Assembly: GCF_020463795.1 (NCBI RefSeq)
Contig: NZ_CP080025.1
Coordinates: 2,911,501-2,975,500, forward strand
Direction of reading: 5' to 3'
Source of the DNA: Echinicola marina
GTDB lineage: Bacteria > Bacteroidota > Bacteroidia > Cytophagales > Cyclobacteriaceae
DNA: 64,000 bases
Below are positions 17,834 through 28,609 of the stretch, in pieces. The first letter of the stretch is position 1, and the number at the start of each line of letters is the position of its first letter. Under the pieces are notes generated by a model. That model was not told the origin of the DNA. It did no database searches and worked only from the letters and a program-made list of their open reading frames with translations. The position numbers and the translations under genes are program-made.

Positions 17834-19149
17834 TGAAAGGGCTTGTAATGAAAATCACGAAATACTTGAACGCATATAGAAAACTGGGATTTTGCTTGAT
17901 GATGGTTTGGCTGGTGAATACTGGTTTTGCCCAGCACCTTGAAGATTATCTGGTAGAAGCAGGGGAAAACAATCCCGGCTTACAGGCCAAGTATGCATTA
18001 TACATGGCTAGTTTGGAGAAAGTGCCGCAACTGGGGCAGTTGCCTGATCCAGAATTAAGTTTTGGTTTTTTCCTTAAGGATATGGCCACTTTGATGGGAG
18101 ATCAACAGATGAATGTTTCTATAAAGCAACGGTTTCCATGGTTTGGAACACTGCAGAGTCGAAGGGATGAAGCCAGTTTGTTGGCGCAGGCCAATTTCCT
18201 TGAATTTGAACGAGCCAAGTATGACCTGTATAATCAAGTAAAGCAATCGTACTATCAGCTGTATTTATGGGAGCATCACCAGATGGTGGCAGAGAAAAAT
18301 CTAGAAATACTGCAGCGGATGGAAAGATTGGCGTTGAATAGGTTTAAGGGAGGAGTCCCTGGGGTGAAGGGAAAAATGACGGATGTCCTAAGAGTTCAAT
18401 CGAAGACCAAGGCCATTAGTGCCCTGATCGAGGACTATAGAGATAAACAGGATTTGGAGCGTGTGGCGTTTAACCAATTGCTTAACAGGCCCACAGATCA
18501 AGAGGTGAATATTGATTATAGTGATTTGGATCAAGAATTAATATGGCAGCGAGCAATTATCATGGATAGTGTGCGCAATAGAAATCCAGATCTCAAAAAA
18601 CTGGAAGTAATGGGGGATGCTTATCAAAAGAGATCTGAGGTGGCCAATAAGTCTGGTTTGCCCAGTATAGGGATTGGTGTAGATTATATGGTGAACAGCC
18701 CCAGATCCCCCAAAGGAGAAATAGGGAGTGATATGGGGTATATCCCAGGAGGAATGGGACATAATATGGTGATGCCAATGGTTTCGCTGTCCCTACCGAT
18801 TTATAGAAAGAAATATAAAGCTGCTGCAAGAGAAGCGCAGAGCTTGAGAGAATTGGCTCATTATCAAAAAGAGGAAGTGGAAAATTACTTGGAATTACAA
18901 ATGGAACAAGGCCTAAAAGCTATCAAGGAGGCAGAAAGAAACCTAGAATTATATAATGAGCAGGTGAGCTTACTTAAGCGAAGCTTGGATTTGATGTTGG
19001 CGGAGTACAGTTCGGGGCAAGGGAGTTTCGAAGAGCTACTGACTGTGCAGCAGGAACTTCTGGATTTCGAAATGAAAATATCTGAAGCCTCTGTAAATAA
19101 GCAGCTAGCCATTGCTCAATTGGAAAGTTTGATGGCAGAATCCCTTTAA
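17830..19149 (+). CDS. TolC-family outer membrane efflux protein (CusC-like)
   Basis: A 439-aa outer-membrane channel partner of the CusA pump. A signal peptide (KLGFCLMMVWLVNTGFAQ) is followed by two long helical hairpin repeats typical of TolC proteins, with YLVEAGENNPGLQAKYALY and QLGQLPDPELSFGFF in the first half and KQLAIAQLESLMAESL at the end. It has no lipobox, unlike CusC of E. coli. The start overlaps the cusA stop (ATGATGA), indicating translational coupling. A Met- and Gly-rich loop (about 298-318) lies between the repeats. Confidence 0.92.
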   Translation: MMKGLVMKITKYLNAYRKLGFCLMMVWLVNTGFAQHLEDYLVEAGENNPGLQAKYALYMASLEKVPQLGQLPDPELSFGFFLKDMATLMGDQQMNVSIKQRFPWFGTLQSRRDEASLLAQANFLEFERAKYDLYNQVKQSYYQLYLWEHHQMVAEKNLEILQRMERLALNRFKGGVPGVKGKMTDVLRVQSKTKAISALIEDYRDKQDLERVAFNQLLNRPTDQEVNIDYSDLDQELIWQRAIIMDSVRNRNPDLKKLEVMGDAYQKRSEVANKSGLPSIGIGVDYMVNSPRSPKGEIGSDMGYIPGGMGHNMVMPMVSLSLPIYRKKYKAAAREAQSLRELAHYQKEEVENYLELQMEQGLKAIKEAERNLELYNEQVSLLKRSLDLMLAEYSSGQGSFEELLTVQQELLDFEMKISEASVNKQLAIAQLESLMAESL

Positions 19150-19162
19150 AATCAAAGAAATC

Positions 19163-20872
19163 ATGAAGAACAAAAACATATATATCATTGTAGTTATCAG
19201 TCTTATCGTTGGTGCTTTGATGGGATGGTGGGCCAACTCAGGAGGTGGGAAAAACCAAGAGAAGGAACACGCTCATGAGACAGGAAGTATATATACTTGC
19301 TCTATGCATCCGCAGATTAGACAGGATGAACCGGGGGATTGTCCGATTTGCGGTATGGAATTAATTCCTTTATCTGCTCTAGAGGGAAACGGAGAATCGA
19401 TATCACAGCCAACAGTACTTAAAATGAGTCCAGAAGCGGTAGCGCTGGCCAATATATCTACAAGTAGGGTGAAGGCAGGTAGCGATGGTTATACCCTAGA
19501 GTTAAGCGGGAAAATTGATGCTGATGAAAGAAAGGTAGCTTCAGTTTCGGCCAACTTTTCAGGGCGTGTGGATGAACTTTATGTGGCTTTTACTGGACAA
19601 GAAGTAAAAAAAGGACAAAAGCTCGCCAGAATTTATTCTCCAGAATTAATTGCTGCCCACAGAGAGTTGATAGAGGCCAAGAAATCTCAAGATATCAGTC
19701 CAGCGTTATATGAGGCTGCAAAGCAAAAACTGAAACAGTGGGAGTTGACAGATGAACAAATCAATAAGATGGAGCATCAGGTGGATTATCAGGTACATTT
19801 TGATATTTATGCCAATACCGCTGGGGTGGTAGATAAGAGAAATGTATCTGTTGGGGATTATGTGGAAAAAGGGACGGTATTGTTTGAAATCACCAACCTA
19901 AGCAAGGTATGGGTTATTTTAGACGCTTATGAACGCAATATCAATAATATCCAACTCGGAGATCAATTGAGTTTTAGTGCTAATTCAAGACCGGATAAAG
20001 AATATAATGCAAAGGTTACTTTTATCGATCCTAATCTAAATGCCAATACTCGGAGTATTAAGGTGCGAGCAGAGGTGAATAATACCCACGGGGAATTAAA
20101 GCCGGGGATGTTTGTGACTTCAAAAATAAAGGTCACAGCTCCCCAGTCTTCCGCAGGACTTATGATCCCCAGTACCGCAGTGCTTTGGACGGGTAAAAGA
20201 TCTGTGGTTTATCGGGAGGTTGGGAATGAGGACAGTCCTGCATTTGAGATGGTAGAAGTAAGTCTTGGCGCTACATCGGGAGAGATGCAATTGGTGAAAG
20301 ATGGTCTAAATATTGGGGATAAAGTTGTAACCAATGGTGTCTTTGCAGTGGATGGAGCTGCCCAGTTGAGTGGGAAATACAGCATGATGAACCAAAAGGC
20401 ATCCCGAAAAGTGGAGGTTTCACCAGAATTTGCTGAGAAGCTTGAAGATGCCATTGATGTATATTTTATATTGAAGAATAAGTTGGTTTTGGATAAGTCT
20501 GCCAAACAAGAAGCGCTGAGATTAAAGCAAGAGATTGAGAGAGTTGGAGAAGGTAATGTTCCGCCTGAAGTCCTTGATAGATGGACAAGTGAAAAGAAGG
20601 AAATACAGGTTGCCCTTGATCAAATCATTGCTGCCAATGAAATTGGAGCTGAAAGAGATGGGTTTATTCACCTCTCGGAAGCTTTTATTGCTGTTTTGGA
20701 AGATTTTGGGACTACACGAGATGTAATCTATAAAAGTTATTGTCCTATGGCAAAAAATGATCAAGGTGCATTTTGGTTAAGTGAAGTAGCATCCATTAAA
20801 AACCCTTACTTTGGCTCAGCGATGTTGAGCTGTGGGGAAGTAAAAGGAGAATATCGAAAATCAAATAATTAA
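19163..20872 (+). CDS. cusB: CusB-type periplasmic adaptor with N-terminal metal-binding and C-terminal DUF3347 domains
   Basis: A 569-aa adaptor linking the pump and outer-membrane channel. Order: membrane anchor (5-24); a heavy-metal-binding domain (YTCSMHPQIRQDEPGDCPIC, then GMELIPL, residues 44-70); the hairpin, lipoyl and beta-barrel adaptor core (about 85-395); and a C-terminal extension (about 415-565) with YCPMA, GAFWLS, NPYFGSAM and LSCGE, the DUF3347 pattern. The same C-terminal domain occurs as a separate lipoprotein in the next gene. It starts 13 bp after the TolC gene. Conserved Cys and Met suggest periplasmic copper capture; the exact metal is inferred. Confidence 0.93.
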   Translation: MKNKNIYIIVVISLIVGALMGWWANSGGGKNQEKEHAHETGSIYTCSMHPQIRQDEPGDCPICGMELIPLSALEGNGESISQPTVLKMSPEAVALANISTSRVKAGSDGYTLELSGKIDADERKVASVSANFSGRVDELYVAFTGQEVKKGQKLARIYSPELIAAHRELIEAKKSQDISPALYEAAKQKLKQWELTDEQINKMEHQVDYQVHFDIYANTAGVVDKRNVSVGDYVEKGTVLFEITNLSKVWVILDAYERNINNIQLGDQLSFSANSRPDKEYNAKVTFIDPNLNANTRSIKVRAEVNNTHGELKPGMFVTSKIKVTAPQSSAGLMIPSTAVLWTGKRSVVYREVGNEDSPAFEMVEVSLGATSGEMQLVKDGLNIGDKVVTNGVFAVDGAAQLSGKYSMMNQKASRKVEVSPEFAEKLEDAIDVYFILKNKLVLDKSAKQEALRLKQEIERVGEGNVPPEVLDRWTSEKKEIQVALDQIIAANEIGAERDGFIHLSEAFIAVLEDFGTTRDVIYKSYCPMAKNDQGAFWLSEVASIKNPYFGSAMLSCGEVKGEYRKSNN

Positions 20873-20914
20873 CAGAAGCATTTATTATAATAACATCATC
20901 ATAAACGATTAGTC

Positions 20915-21460
20915 ATGAAAAAGAAATCAGTATTAGGATTAAGTTTGGCCATATCCATGATATTGGCAGTGAGCTGTAGTGAGGGTAAAAAAACGGAAGA
21001 TCACGGACATGAACATGCTGAAAGTATGGAGATGGATCATCATCAGCCTGCTGTGGTAAAAGCCTCATTTGATAAAGAAGGTTTGGCAGAGACTTTTGAT
21101 GCCTATATTAAAGTAAAGACGGCCTTGGTGGAAGGAGATGTCAAAGCAGCCAGTAAACATGCGCAGGAGTTGTCAGCAGTCAGTGAAGGTCATTCAGATT
21201 TGGTTGCATCAGCTAAAATAATTAGTGGATCAGCTGATCTTGAGCAGCAGAGAGAGGCTTTTGAAAAGCTGTCAGCTGCTGTTGAAGGAGTGATAGTGGG
21301 GCATGTTAGTTCTGGAAAAGTGTATAAACAGTATTGTCCAATGGCTTTTAATAATAAGGGAGGGTATTGGTTGTCCGATGTAAAGGAAATTCGAAATCCT
21401 TATTTTGGTGATAAAATGCTAAAATGTGGAAGAGTAGAGAAAGAAATGGGAGCGCTATAA
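20915..21460 (+). CDS. DUF3347 lipoprotein
   Basis: A 181-aa lipoprotein: signal peptide with lipobox LAVSC (Cys near residue 21), a His/Met-rich stretch (DHGHEHAESMEMDHH) and a helical DUF3347 domain ending with KQYCPMAFNNKGGYWLS, NPYFGDKMLKCG. It shares this Cys-Pro-Met and NPYFG...M..CG pattern with the end of the CusB protein upstream. The His/Met-rich linker and context suggest a periplasmic copper carrier or buffer between pump and ATPase. That role is inferred; the domain family has no established function that I can name. Confidence 0.85.
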   Translation: MKKKSVLGLSLAISMILAVSCSEGKKTEDHGHEHAESMEMDHHQPAVVKASFDKEGLAETFDAYIKVKTALVEGDVKAASKHAQELSAVSEGHSDLVASAKIISGSADLEQQREAFEKLSAAVEGVIVGHVSSGKVYKQYCPMAFNNKGGYWLSDVKEIRNPYFGDKMLKCGRVEKEMGAL

Positions 21461-21497
21461 GCCTCCCTTTTTTTATAAATACTAAAATGAAGAAGTA

Positions 21498-23519
21498 ATG
21501 GAACATCAACATCATAAAGGTCATGATCATTCAAATCATGACAAACAGCATGAGGAAGGTGGTCATCATAACCATCATGAGCATATGCTTGAGGATTTTA
21601 AGAAGAGATTTTGGGTGTCTATAGTACTCACTATTCCCATACTTTTTCATTCTAAGATGATACAAGGGTGGTTGGGGATAGATTTTGGTTATCAAGGGGA
21701 TAAATATGTGTTGTTTGTTTTGTCCTCAATAGTGTATTTCTACGGCGGCTGGCCCTTTCTAAAAGGCTTGGTAAGTGAACTTAGAAAAGGGAAACCAGCT
21801 ATGATGACTTTGATTTCCTTAGCCATAACTGTTGCCTATGGCTATAGTTCAGCTACTGTTTATGGACTGGAGGGTAAGGGGTTCTTTTGGGAGTTGGCTA
21901 CATTGATAGACCTGATGTTACTGGGACATTGGATAGAGATGAAGTCTGTGATGGGAGCCTCAGGAGCCTTGGACGAGTTGGCCAAGTTAATGCCTTCCGA
22001 AGCTCATCTACTCCATGATAATGGAGAAACCAAGGAGGTTAAAATTACCGATTTGAAAGTTGGGGATTTGGTATTGATTAAGCCAGGGGAGAAGATTCCA
22101 GCTGATGGAAAGGTGGTGGATGGAAGCAGTTATGTAAACGAAGCCATGCTTACAGGGGAGTCTAAACCAGTGAAGAAAGAAAAGGGTGATGAGGTTGTCG
22201 GAGGGGGGATTAATGAACAAGGTTCTTTAAAGGTGGAGGTAAAAGGTGTAGGAGAAGAGGCTTATTTGTCCAGGGTGATAGGAATGGTCAAGTCAGCACA
22301 GGAAACCAAGTCAAAAACACAGAACTTGGCGGACAAGGCCGCTGGTTGGTTGTTTTATATTTCCTTGGGAGCTGGTTTGATTACCATTGTCATTTGGCTA
22401 CTGATGGGGAAAGACTTTGATTTTGCATTGGAAAGAATGGTAACAGTGATGATTATAGCCTGTCCTCATGCTTTAGGGTTGGCCATTCCTTTGGTATCGG
22501 CAATTTCTACCTCTGCATCAGCCAAGCAGGGGTTGTTGATCAGGAATAGAACTGCCTTTGAAAAATCCAGAAAAGTGAGCACTGTGATCTTTGATAAGAC
22601 GGGGACTTTGACGGAAGGAGATTTTGCTGTAAGGGAAGTAAAAGCTTTAAGTGAAGATTATAATGAAGAAGATATTTTAAAATTGGCAGGAGCCATTGAA
22701 AGTGAATCAGAGCATCCCATTGCAAATGGAATCATGAAAAAGGTGAAGGAAGAAGGAGTGAAAATTCATGAATTAACTTCTTTTGAAAATATAACCGGGG
22801 AGGGAGTTAAAGGTGTTGTAAACAGAGAAGAGCTGATGATTGGAGGTCCTGGGCTTTTGAAGAAGCTTAATATTGATATTCCCCAAGTTGATAATAGTGG
22901 AGGTGATGAAACTAGGGTATATGTTGTGACAGAATCGAATTTGATAGGTTATTTGACCCTTTCCGATCAAGTCAGGGAATCATCGAGTCAGGCAGTTAAT
23001 TACCTAAAGCAACAAGATATAAAGGTTTTAATGGCCACTGGTGATGATGAATCAGCAGCCAAGTCTGTCAGTGATCAGCTTGGTCTTGATGGCTATTATG
23101 CTGAAGTATTACCCGAGGATAAGAAGGATATCATCCAGAAATTCCAGAAAGAGGGAGAAGTGGTTTTGATGACAGGTGATGGCGTGAACGATGCCCCGGC
23201 ATTGGCACAAGCAGATATTGGGGTAGCCATTGGATCAGGAACTGATGTGGCTGCAGAAACTGCTGATATCGTTTTGGTAAATAGCAATCCCAGGGATATT
23301 GCTGCAATCATTGATTTTGGAAAGGCTACCTATAATAAAATGGTCCAAAACCTTTTTTGGGCAACAGCATACAATGCCATTGCCCTTCCATTGGCTACGG
23401 GTTTCGTGCCCAGTTTGGTGATCAGTCCTGCCTTGGGAGCTGTTTTGATGAGCCTAAGTACCGTTGTTGTTGCATTGAATGCCCAGTTGCTTAAAAAGAC
23501 CCTGAAAAGAGCAAAATGA
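21498..23519 (+). CDS. copB: Copper-translocating P-type ATPase, CPH (CopB) type
   Basis: A 673-aa inner-membrane P1B ATPase. The first 29 residues contain 12 His and no CxxC metal-binding domain, as in CopB proteins. The transmembrane metal site is CPH (322-324, ACPHALGLAIPLV) where CopA has CPC. Actuator TGES (MLTGESKPV), phosphorylated Asp366 in DKTGTLTEGD, ESEHPIA in the nucleotide domain and TGDGVNDAPAL at the hinge are all present. CPH pumps are linked to Cu(II) or Cu(I)/Ag export from the cytosol. It is the last gene of the island; a convergent gene starts 4 bp beyond its stop. Confidence 0.93.
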   Translation: MEHQHHKGHDHSNHDKQHEEGGHHNHHEHMLEDFKKRFWVSIVLTIPILFHSKMIQGWLGIDFGYQGDKYVLFVLSSIVYFYGGWPFLKGLVSELRKGKPAMMTLISLAITVAYGYSSATVYGLEGKGFFWELATLIDLMLLGHWIEMKSVMGASGALDELAKLMPSEAHLLHDNGETKEVKITDLKVGDLVLIKPGEKIPADGKVVDGSSYVNEAMLTGESKPVKKEKGDEVVGGGINEQGSLKVEVKGVGEEAYLSRVIGMVKSAQETKSKTQNLADKAAGWLFYISLGAGLITIVIWLLMGKDFDFALERMVTVMIIACPHALGLAIPLVSAISTSASAKQGLLIRNRTAFEKSRKVSTVIFDKTGTLTEGDFAVREVKALSEDYNEEDILKLAGAIESESEHPIANGIMKKVKEEGVKIHELTSFENITGEGVKGVVNREELMIGGPGLLKKLNIDIPQVDNSGGDETRVYVVTESNLIGYLTLSDQVRESSSQAVNYLKQQDIKVLMATGDDESAAKSVSDQLGLDGYYAEVLPEDKKDIIQKFQKEGEVVLMTGDGVNDAPALAQADIGVAIGSGTDVAAETADIVLVNSNPRDIAAIIDFGKATYNKMVQNLFWATAYNAIALPLATGFVPSLVISPALGAVLMSLSTVVVALNAQLLKKTLKRAK

Positions 23520-23523
23520 ATAC

Positions 23524-24819
23524 TTAAGAAGTCCTGTAACTATTGGAACCAAACCGTTTGATGATGGATTCTTCCAGCATATCCCGGTGTTCTGGAGCGG
23601 CTATTTTCATTAGTTCCAAGGCCCTTTGGCGCAGGTTCTTTCCATAAAGATAAGCAGTTCCATATTCGGTGACCACATAGTGCATGTGGGCCCTGGTGGT
23701 AACTACTCCAGCTCCTTCCTTGAGGAAAGGAACTATTTTGGAAACACCTTTATTGGTTTTGGAAGTCATGGCCATAATGGGTTTGCCACCTTCAGCCAGT
23801 GCTGCTCCTCTCATAAAGTCCATTTGTCCGCCCACTCCTGAAAAATGATAGCTACCAATCGAGTCAGCACAGACTTGGCCAGTAAGGTCCATTTCAATGC
23901 ATGAATTAATGGAAATTACTTTGGGGTTTCTACGTATAACAGCCGTGTCGTTGACATAGGCAGCTTCATGGAAAGAAACGACAGGATTGTCATCGATAAA
24001 GTCATATAGTTTCCTGTTACCAACAGCAAATGAGGAGACTATTTTGCCAGGGTGTTTTGCCTTGAATTTATTGGTCAGTGCCCCGCTTTTCATAAGTCCC
24101 AATACACCATTGGAAAACATTTCTGTATGTATGCCTAAGTCCTTATGTTGGTGAAGTGCATCCAGGACGGCGTCAGGGATAGCGCCAATGCCCATTTGCA
24201 AAGTGGAACCATCTTCAATCAAATCAGCGCAAAAATGGCCGATATTTTTTTCTTTTTCTCCGATTTTTGCTCCATAATCTACTTCCGGAAGTGGATCATT
24301 GGCCTCTATGATATGTTCAAAACTGCTAATGTGTACCAGACCATCTCCGTGGGATCTGGGCATGTTTTTATTGATTTGGGCTATGGCAACCTTACTTACT
24401 TCCAATGCTGGTTTGGCCACATCCACAGAAACCCCCAAGGAACAATATCCATGTGCATCAGGTGGAGAAACATTCACAATCGCCACATCTATTGGGAGAA
24501 TATTTCTTCTGAATAAAATACCAATTTCACTCAGGAAAATAGGGACGTATCCACCGCGGCTAGAGTTGACAGCTGTTCTGACATTGGCAGAGACAAAAAG
24601 TGAATTGATGAAGAAGCTTTCATTGTATGGCGCCTCAGTTAATGGCATTTCCCCTAATGTGGTAATGGAAACCACTTCCACATCTGATAATTCTTTATGC
24701 CTCTTAGCCAGGGCTTTTAAAAGGGTAGCTGGAGTAGCGGCGCTGCCATGAACGAAAATGCGATCGTGACTTTTAACAACTTTGACTGCTTCTTCTGGGG
24801 TGGTATAGGGATAATTCAT
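23524..24819 (-). CDS. Acetyl-CoA hydrolase/CoA-transferase family protein
   Basis: A 431-aa CoA-transferase of the 4-hydroxybutyrate CoA-transferase / acetyl-CoA hydrolase type. N-terminal half: VHGSAATPATLLKALAKR and VSPPDAHGYCSLGVSVDVAK; C-terminal half: LQMGIGAIPDAVL, HTEMFSNGVLGLMKSG and YVVTEYGTAYLYGKNLRQRA, all standard for the family. It probably moves CoA between acetate and another acid or recycles acetyl-CoA. It is divergent from icmF, with a 341-bp shared upstream region, which hints at a common role in short-chain acyl-CoA metabolism. Confidence 0.88.
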   Translation of the reverse strand: MNYPYTTPEEAVKVVKSHDRIFVHGSAATPATLLKALAKRHKELSDVEVVSITTLGEMPLTEAPYNESFFINSLFVSANVRTAVNSSRGGYVPIFLSEIGILFRRNILPIDVAIVNVSPPDAHGYCSLGVSVDVAKPALEVSKVAIAQINKNMPRSHGDGLVHISSFEHIIEANDPLPEVDYGAKIGEKEKNIGHFCADLIEDGSTLQMGIGAIPDAVLDALHQHKDLGIHTEMFSNGVLGLMKSGALTNKFKAKHPGKIVSSFAVGNRKLYDFIDDNPVVSFHEAAYVNDTAVIRRNPKVISINSCIEMDLTGQVCADSIGSYHFSGVGGQMDFMRGAALAEGGKPIMAMTSKTNKGVSKIVPFLKEGAGVVTTRAHMHYVVTEYGTAYLYGKNLRQRALELMKIAAPEHRDMLEESIIKRFGSNSYRTS

Positions 24820-25160
24820 ATTGTAAGTGTTTATGAATCAATGATCTAATGGTTTTAAATTTAAGCTTTTATCTTGATCTCCTTGCAAAGGAAGGAGATT
24901 AATGGGGAAAAAAGTTTGACTTTTGTCAGCTTATGGCCTGATGTTTAACAAAGGTCAATTAATATGGGAATTGGATTAGTGATTTCAAATATTTATGGAG
25001 TTTGATTTAGAATGTTTGAAATATTATTTGGAATAGTGCAGTGGTTTCTCAGGATTTTACTGATATGATTTTGTTATATTCGCATAGAAGTTCAAGGCCG
25101 ATAAATGAAATGCAATTATAATTAAGGAGCCTTTATAAGTTTATAATTAACCCAAAATTC
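24820..25160. promoter_or_regulatory. Divergent control region between CoA-transferase gene and icmF
   Basis: A 341-bp A+T-rich interval with no gene. It contains an 8-bp inverted repeat, ATTTCAAA (24982-24989) with TTTGAAAT (25015-25022), and a -7-like TATATTCG at 25075-25082 on the + strand. An AAGGAG run lies about 35 nt before the icmF ATG, too far to act as its ribosome site. Confidence 0.4.
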
Positions 25161-28100
25161 ATGCTTTCTGAAATAAAAAAATATAAGCCCAAAAACCATA
25201 TTAGAATTGTCACAGCAGCTTCTTTGTTTGATGGCCATGATGCGGCCATCAATATCATGAGAAGGATAATTCAGTCCGTTGGCTGTGAGGTGATCCATCT
25301 TGGTCATAACCGTTCCGTTCAGGAAATCGTTGATTGTGCTATTCAAGAAGATGTTCAGGCGATAGCCATCACTTCTTACCAAGGTGGACATTTGGAATTC
25401 TTTAAGTACATGTTTGATTTACTCAAAGAAAAAGGAGCAGGACATATTAAGGTTTTTGGCGGTGGAGGGGGGACGATTCTTCCAGAGGAAATAAAAGAAC
25501 TTCATGATTATGGCATTTGTAGAATTTATTCTCCAGATGATGGGAGGGAAATGGGCCTTCAGGGAATGATCAATGATTTGGTCGAGCAATGTGATTTTCC
25601 CTTAGGGCATGATATGATTAAGGATATAAAGTTGGACAAAAAGTGTCCGCTAAACTTGGCCAAAGTGATCTCTGCTGCTGAGAATTTTCCTGAAGAGAAT
25701 GCTGGGGTTTTGGCAGCCATGAGGAAAGCAGTTAAGGGACTGTCAGTGCCAGTGTTAGGTATAACAGGTACAGGAGGGGCTGGAAAATCTTCATTGGTAG
25801 ATGAATTGGCGAGAAGGTTCTTAAGGGATTTTGATGATAAATATTTGGCGATCATTTCAGTGGATCCATCTAAAAGAAAGACAGGAGGAGCGTTGTTAGG
25901 AGACAGGATCAGAATGAATGCGATCCATCATCCTAGAGTTTATATGCGCTCATTGGCCACGCGCCAAGCCAACTTGGCCCTATCAAAGCATGTGAAAGAC
26001 GCTGTGGATATGGCCAAACTTGCAGGTTTTGATCTGGTGATTTTAGAGACTTCGGGGATTGGGCAGTCGGATACAGAAATCACGGAACATGCTGATCTTT
26101 CCTTGTATGTAATGACACCTGAATATGGGGCAGCTACCCAGCTGGAAAAGATTGATATGCTTGACTTTGCTGATTTGATTGCCTTGAACAAATTCGATAA
26201 AAAAGGCGCAATGGATGCATTGAGGGATGTGAAGAAGCAGTATCAAAGGAATCATGAACTTTGGGAGGCAAAGGAAGAAGCGCTTCCAGTATATGGTACC
26301 ATCGCTTCCCAGTTTAATGATCCGGGAATGAACCGATTGTATTATGAGCTCATGGCCGAACTTAGCAATAAGTGTAAAGCCCCATTTGCAGTGGAAAGTG
26401 AAGTAGCCAAAGGAGGGACTGAAAAGCAATTTATTATACCTCCTTCAAGAAGTAGGTATTTGGCTGAGATCGTTGAAAATAATAGGGCATACGATCGATG
26501 GGTGGAACAGCAGCAAGAAATAGCCCAGCGATTATATGGTATTAAAAAATCCCTAGAAGCACTGGAGCATATAGGAATAGAAGAAAAAAACCAGGTGGAA
26601 TCGGGATTGAAACAGGCTTATGAGAAAGTAGAACTGGAATTGGATCCCAAAAATAAGCAATGGTTGTCCTTATGGCCAGAGACAAAAAAGAAATACGAAG
26701 CCGACCTTTTTACTTTTAAGGTTAGAGATAAAGAGATAAATATCAAGACTTCTTCCCGCTCTTTATCGGGGACTAAAATACCAAAGATCTCCTTACCTAA
26801 ATATGAAGCGTGGGGAGATATATTGAAATGGGGCTTGACAGAAAATGTTCCCGGCGCTTTTCCGTTTACGGCAGGAGTCTTTCCTTTTAAAAGAGAAGGA
26901 GAGGATCCAACCAGAATGTTTGCAGGTGTGGGTGGACCAGAAAGAACCAATAAACGCTTTCATTATGTGTCTAAGGACATGCCCGCAAAGCGGCTGTCCA
27001 CGGCTTTTGATTCGGTGACCTTGTATGGGGAGGACCCGGATTACCGTCCCGATATTTATGGGAAAATAGGTAATTCTGGCGTAAATATTTGTTGTCTTGA
27101 TGATATGAAAAAGCTGTATTCAGGTTTTGATCTGGCTAGTCCCCAGACTTCAGTATCGATGACTATTAATGGCCCCGCTGCTACAATGACAGCATTTTTT
27201 ATGAACGCGGCCATTGACCAACAGTGTGAGTTTTATATCAAGGAGAATGGACTGGAAGAAGAGGTCAATAAAAAGATTGATGAGCTATATCAAGAGAAAG
27301 GTATAGAGCGACCTATTTATAATGGAAACCTACCAGAAGGGCATGATGGGCTGGGATTAATGCTATTAGGAGTGACAGGAGATCAGGTGCTGCCTATAGA
27401 GGTATATGAGGAAATCAAATCCAGCACATTGACAAAAGTAAGGGGGACTGTTCAGGCGGATATTCTCAAAGAGGATCAGGCACAAAATACCTGTATTTTT
27501 TCGACCGAATTTTCCTTAAGGCTGATGGGAGATGTTCAGCAGTATTTTATTGATCAAGGAGTGAGGAATTTTTATTCAGTATCTATCTCTGGCTATCATA
27601 TTGCCGAGGCTGGTGCTAACCCTATTACTCAATTGGCATTGACCTTATCCAATGGGTTTACCTATGTGGAATATTATGTCTCGAGGGGGATGGATATCAA
27701 TAAATTTGCTCCCAATCTTTCTTTCTTTTTTTCCAATGGGATCGATCCAGAGTATGCGGTGATTGGAAGGGTGGCCAGGCGGATTTGGGCTAAGGCCATG
27801 AAAATGAAATATGGTGCCAATCAAAGGTCTCAGATGTTAAAATACCATATACAGACCTCAGGGCGGTCTTTGCATGCGCAGGAAATTGATTTTAATGATA
27901 TCAGGACGACACTTCAGGCTCTGTATGCTATTTATGATAATTGTAATTCTTTACATACGAATGCTTATGATGAGGCGATTACCACTCCGACAGAATCATC
28001 GGTAAGAAGGGCCATGGCCATTCAATTGATCATTAATAAGGAGTTGGGCTTGACCAAAAATGAAAACCCGATACAAGGAGCTTTTATTATAGAAGAGCTG

Positions 28101-28541
28101 ACAGATCTTGTAGAAGAAGCTGTTTATGTAGAGTTTGAGAGGATTTCTGAGCGTGGAGGTGTCTTGGGGGCCATGGAGACCATGTACCAAAGAGGGAAAA
28201 TCCAAGAGGAAAGTATGTACTATGAAACCCTTAAGCATACAGGTGAATACCCAATCATCGGGGTGAATACTTTTTTGTCTTCTCAAGGTTCACCGACAGT
28301 TAGACCTGGTGAGGTGATCAGGGCTGATAAGGAAGAAAAAGAAAGTCAGATAAAAGAACTTCGAAATCTTCATTTAAAATACCGATCTTTGTCGACTGAA
28401 TTAATCAGAGAGCTTAAAAGTGCTGCTTTGAGAAATGAAAATATCTTTGAAAAACTGATGGAAGCAGGCAAGCATTGTTCATTGGGACAGATTACACAGG
28501 CTTTATATGAAGTCGGCGGTCAATACCGAAGAAACATGTGA
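25161..28541 (+). CDS. icmF: Fused isobutyryl-CoA mutase (IcmF)
   Basis: A 1126-aa fusion in the order of IcmF: B12-binding domain (about 10-145; base-off His26 in [12 protein letters not shown]), a MeaB-like G-protein chaperone (about 185-420; P-loop [12 protein letters not shown] at 200-211), a linker, and the large mutase domain (about 550-1126; [64 protein letters not shown]). It interconverts isobutyryl-CoA and n-butyryl-CoA, and in some members other branched acyl-CoAs, with adenosylcobalamin; the G-domain guards cofactor loading. It probably serves branched-chain amino acid or fatty acid breakdown, with the BCKDH-type E2 at 33227 as a possible partner. Confidence 0.93.
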   Translation: MLSEIKKYKPKNHIRIVTAASLFDGHDAAINIMRRIIQSVGCEVIHLGHNRSVQEIVDCAIQEDVQAIAITSYQGGHLEFFKYMFDLLKEKGAGHIKVFGGGGGTILPEEIKELHDYGICRIYSPDDGREMGLQGMINDLVEQCDFPLGHDMIKDIKLDKKCPLNLAKVISAAENFPEENAGVLAAMRKAVKGLSVPVLGITGTGGAGKSSLVDELARRFLRDFDDKYLAIISVDPSKRKTGGALLGDRIRMNAIHHPRVYMRSLATRQANLALSKHVKDAVDMAKLAGFDLVILETSGIGQSDTEITEHADLSLYVMTPEYGAATQLEKIDMLDFADLIALNKFDKKGAMDALRDVKKQYQRNHELWEAKEEALPVYGTIASQFNDPGMNRLYYELMAELSNKCKAPFAVESEVAKGGTEKQFIIPPSRSRYLAEIVENNRAYDRWVEQQQEIAQRLYGIKKSLEALEHIGIEEKNQVESGLKQAYEKVELELDPKNKQWLSLWPETKKKYEADLFTFKVRDKEINIKTSSRSLSGTKIPKISLPKYEAWGDILKWGLTENVPGAFPFTAGVFPFKREGEDPTRMFAGVGGPERTNKRFHYVSKDMPAKRLSTAFDSVTLYGEDPDYRPDIYGKIGNSGVNICCLDDMKKLYSGFDLASPQTSVSMTINGPAATMTAFFMNAAIDQQCEFYIKENGLEEEVNKKIDELYQEKGIERPIYNGNLPEGHDGLGLMLLGVTGDQVLPIEVYEEIKSSTLTKVRGTVQADILKEDQAQNTCIFSTEFSLRLMGDVQQYFIDQGVRNFYSVSISGYHIAEAGANPITQLALTLSNGFTYVEYYVSRGMDINKFAPNLSFFFSNGIDPEYAVIGRVARRIWAKAMKMKYGANQRSQMLKYHIQTSGRSLHAQEIDFNDIRTTLQALYAIYDNCNSLHTNAYDEAITTPTESSVRRAMAIQLIINKELGLTKNENPIQGAFIIEELTDLVEEAVYVEFERISERGGVLGAMETMYQRGKIQEESMYYETLKHTGEYPIIGVNTFLSSQGSPTVRPGEVIRADKEEKESQIKELRNLHLKYRSLSTELIRELKSAALRNENIFEKLMEAGKHCSLGQITQALYEVGGQYRRNM

Positions 28542-28609
28542 TGAACTCAGATTGGATAAGAAGAGTTTAAGTAATAACCAATAACGCGTTTTAGTAAATA
28601 AATAATAAT

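Noticed and set aside
13560-23519. Horizontally transferred metal island with mobile element
   Set aside because: No integrase, transposase, tRNA or flanking direct repeats were seen, and base composition looks like the neighbours.
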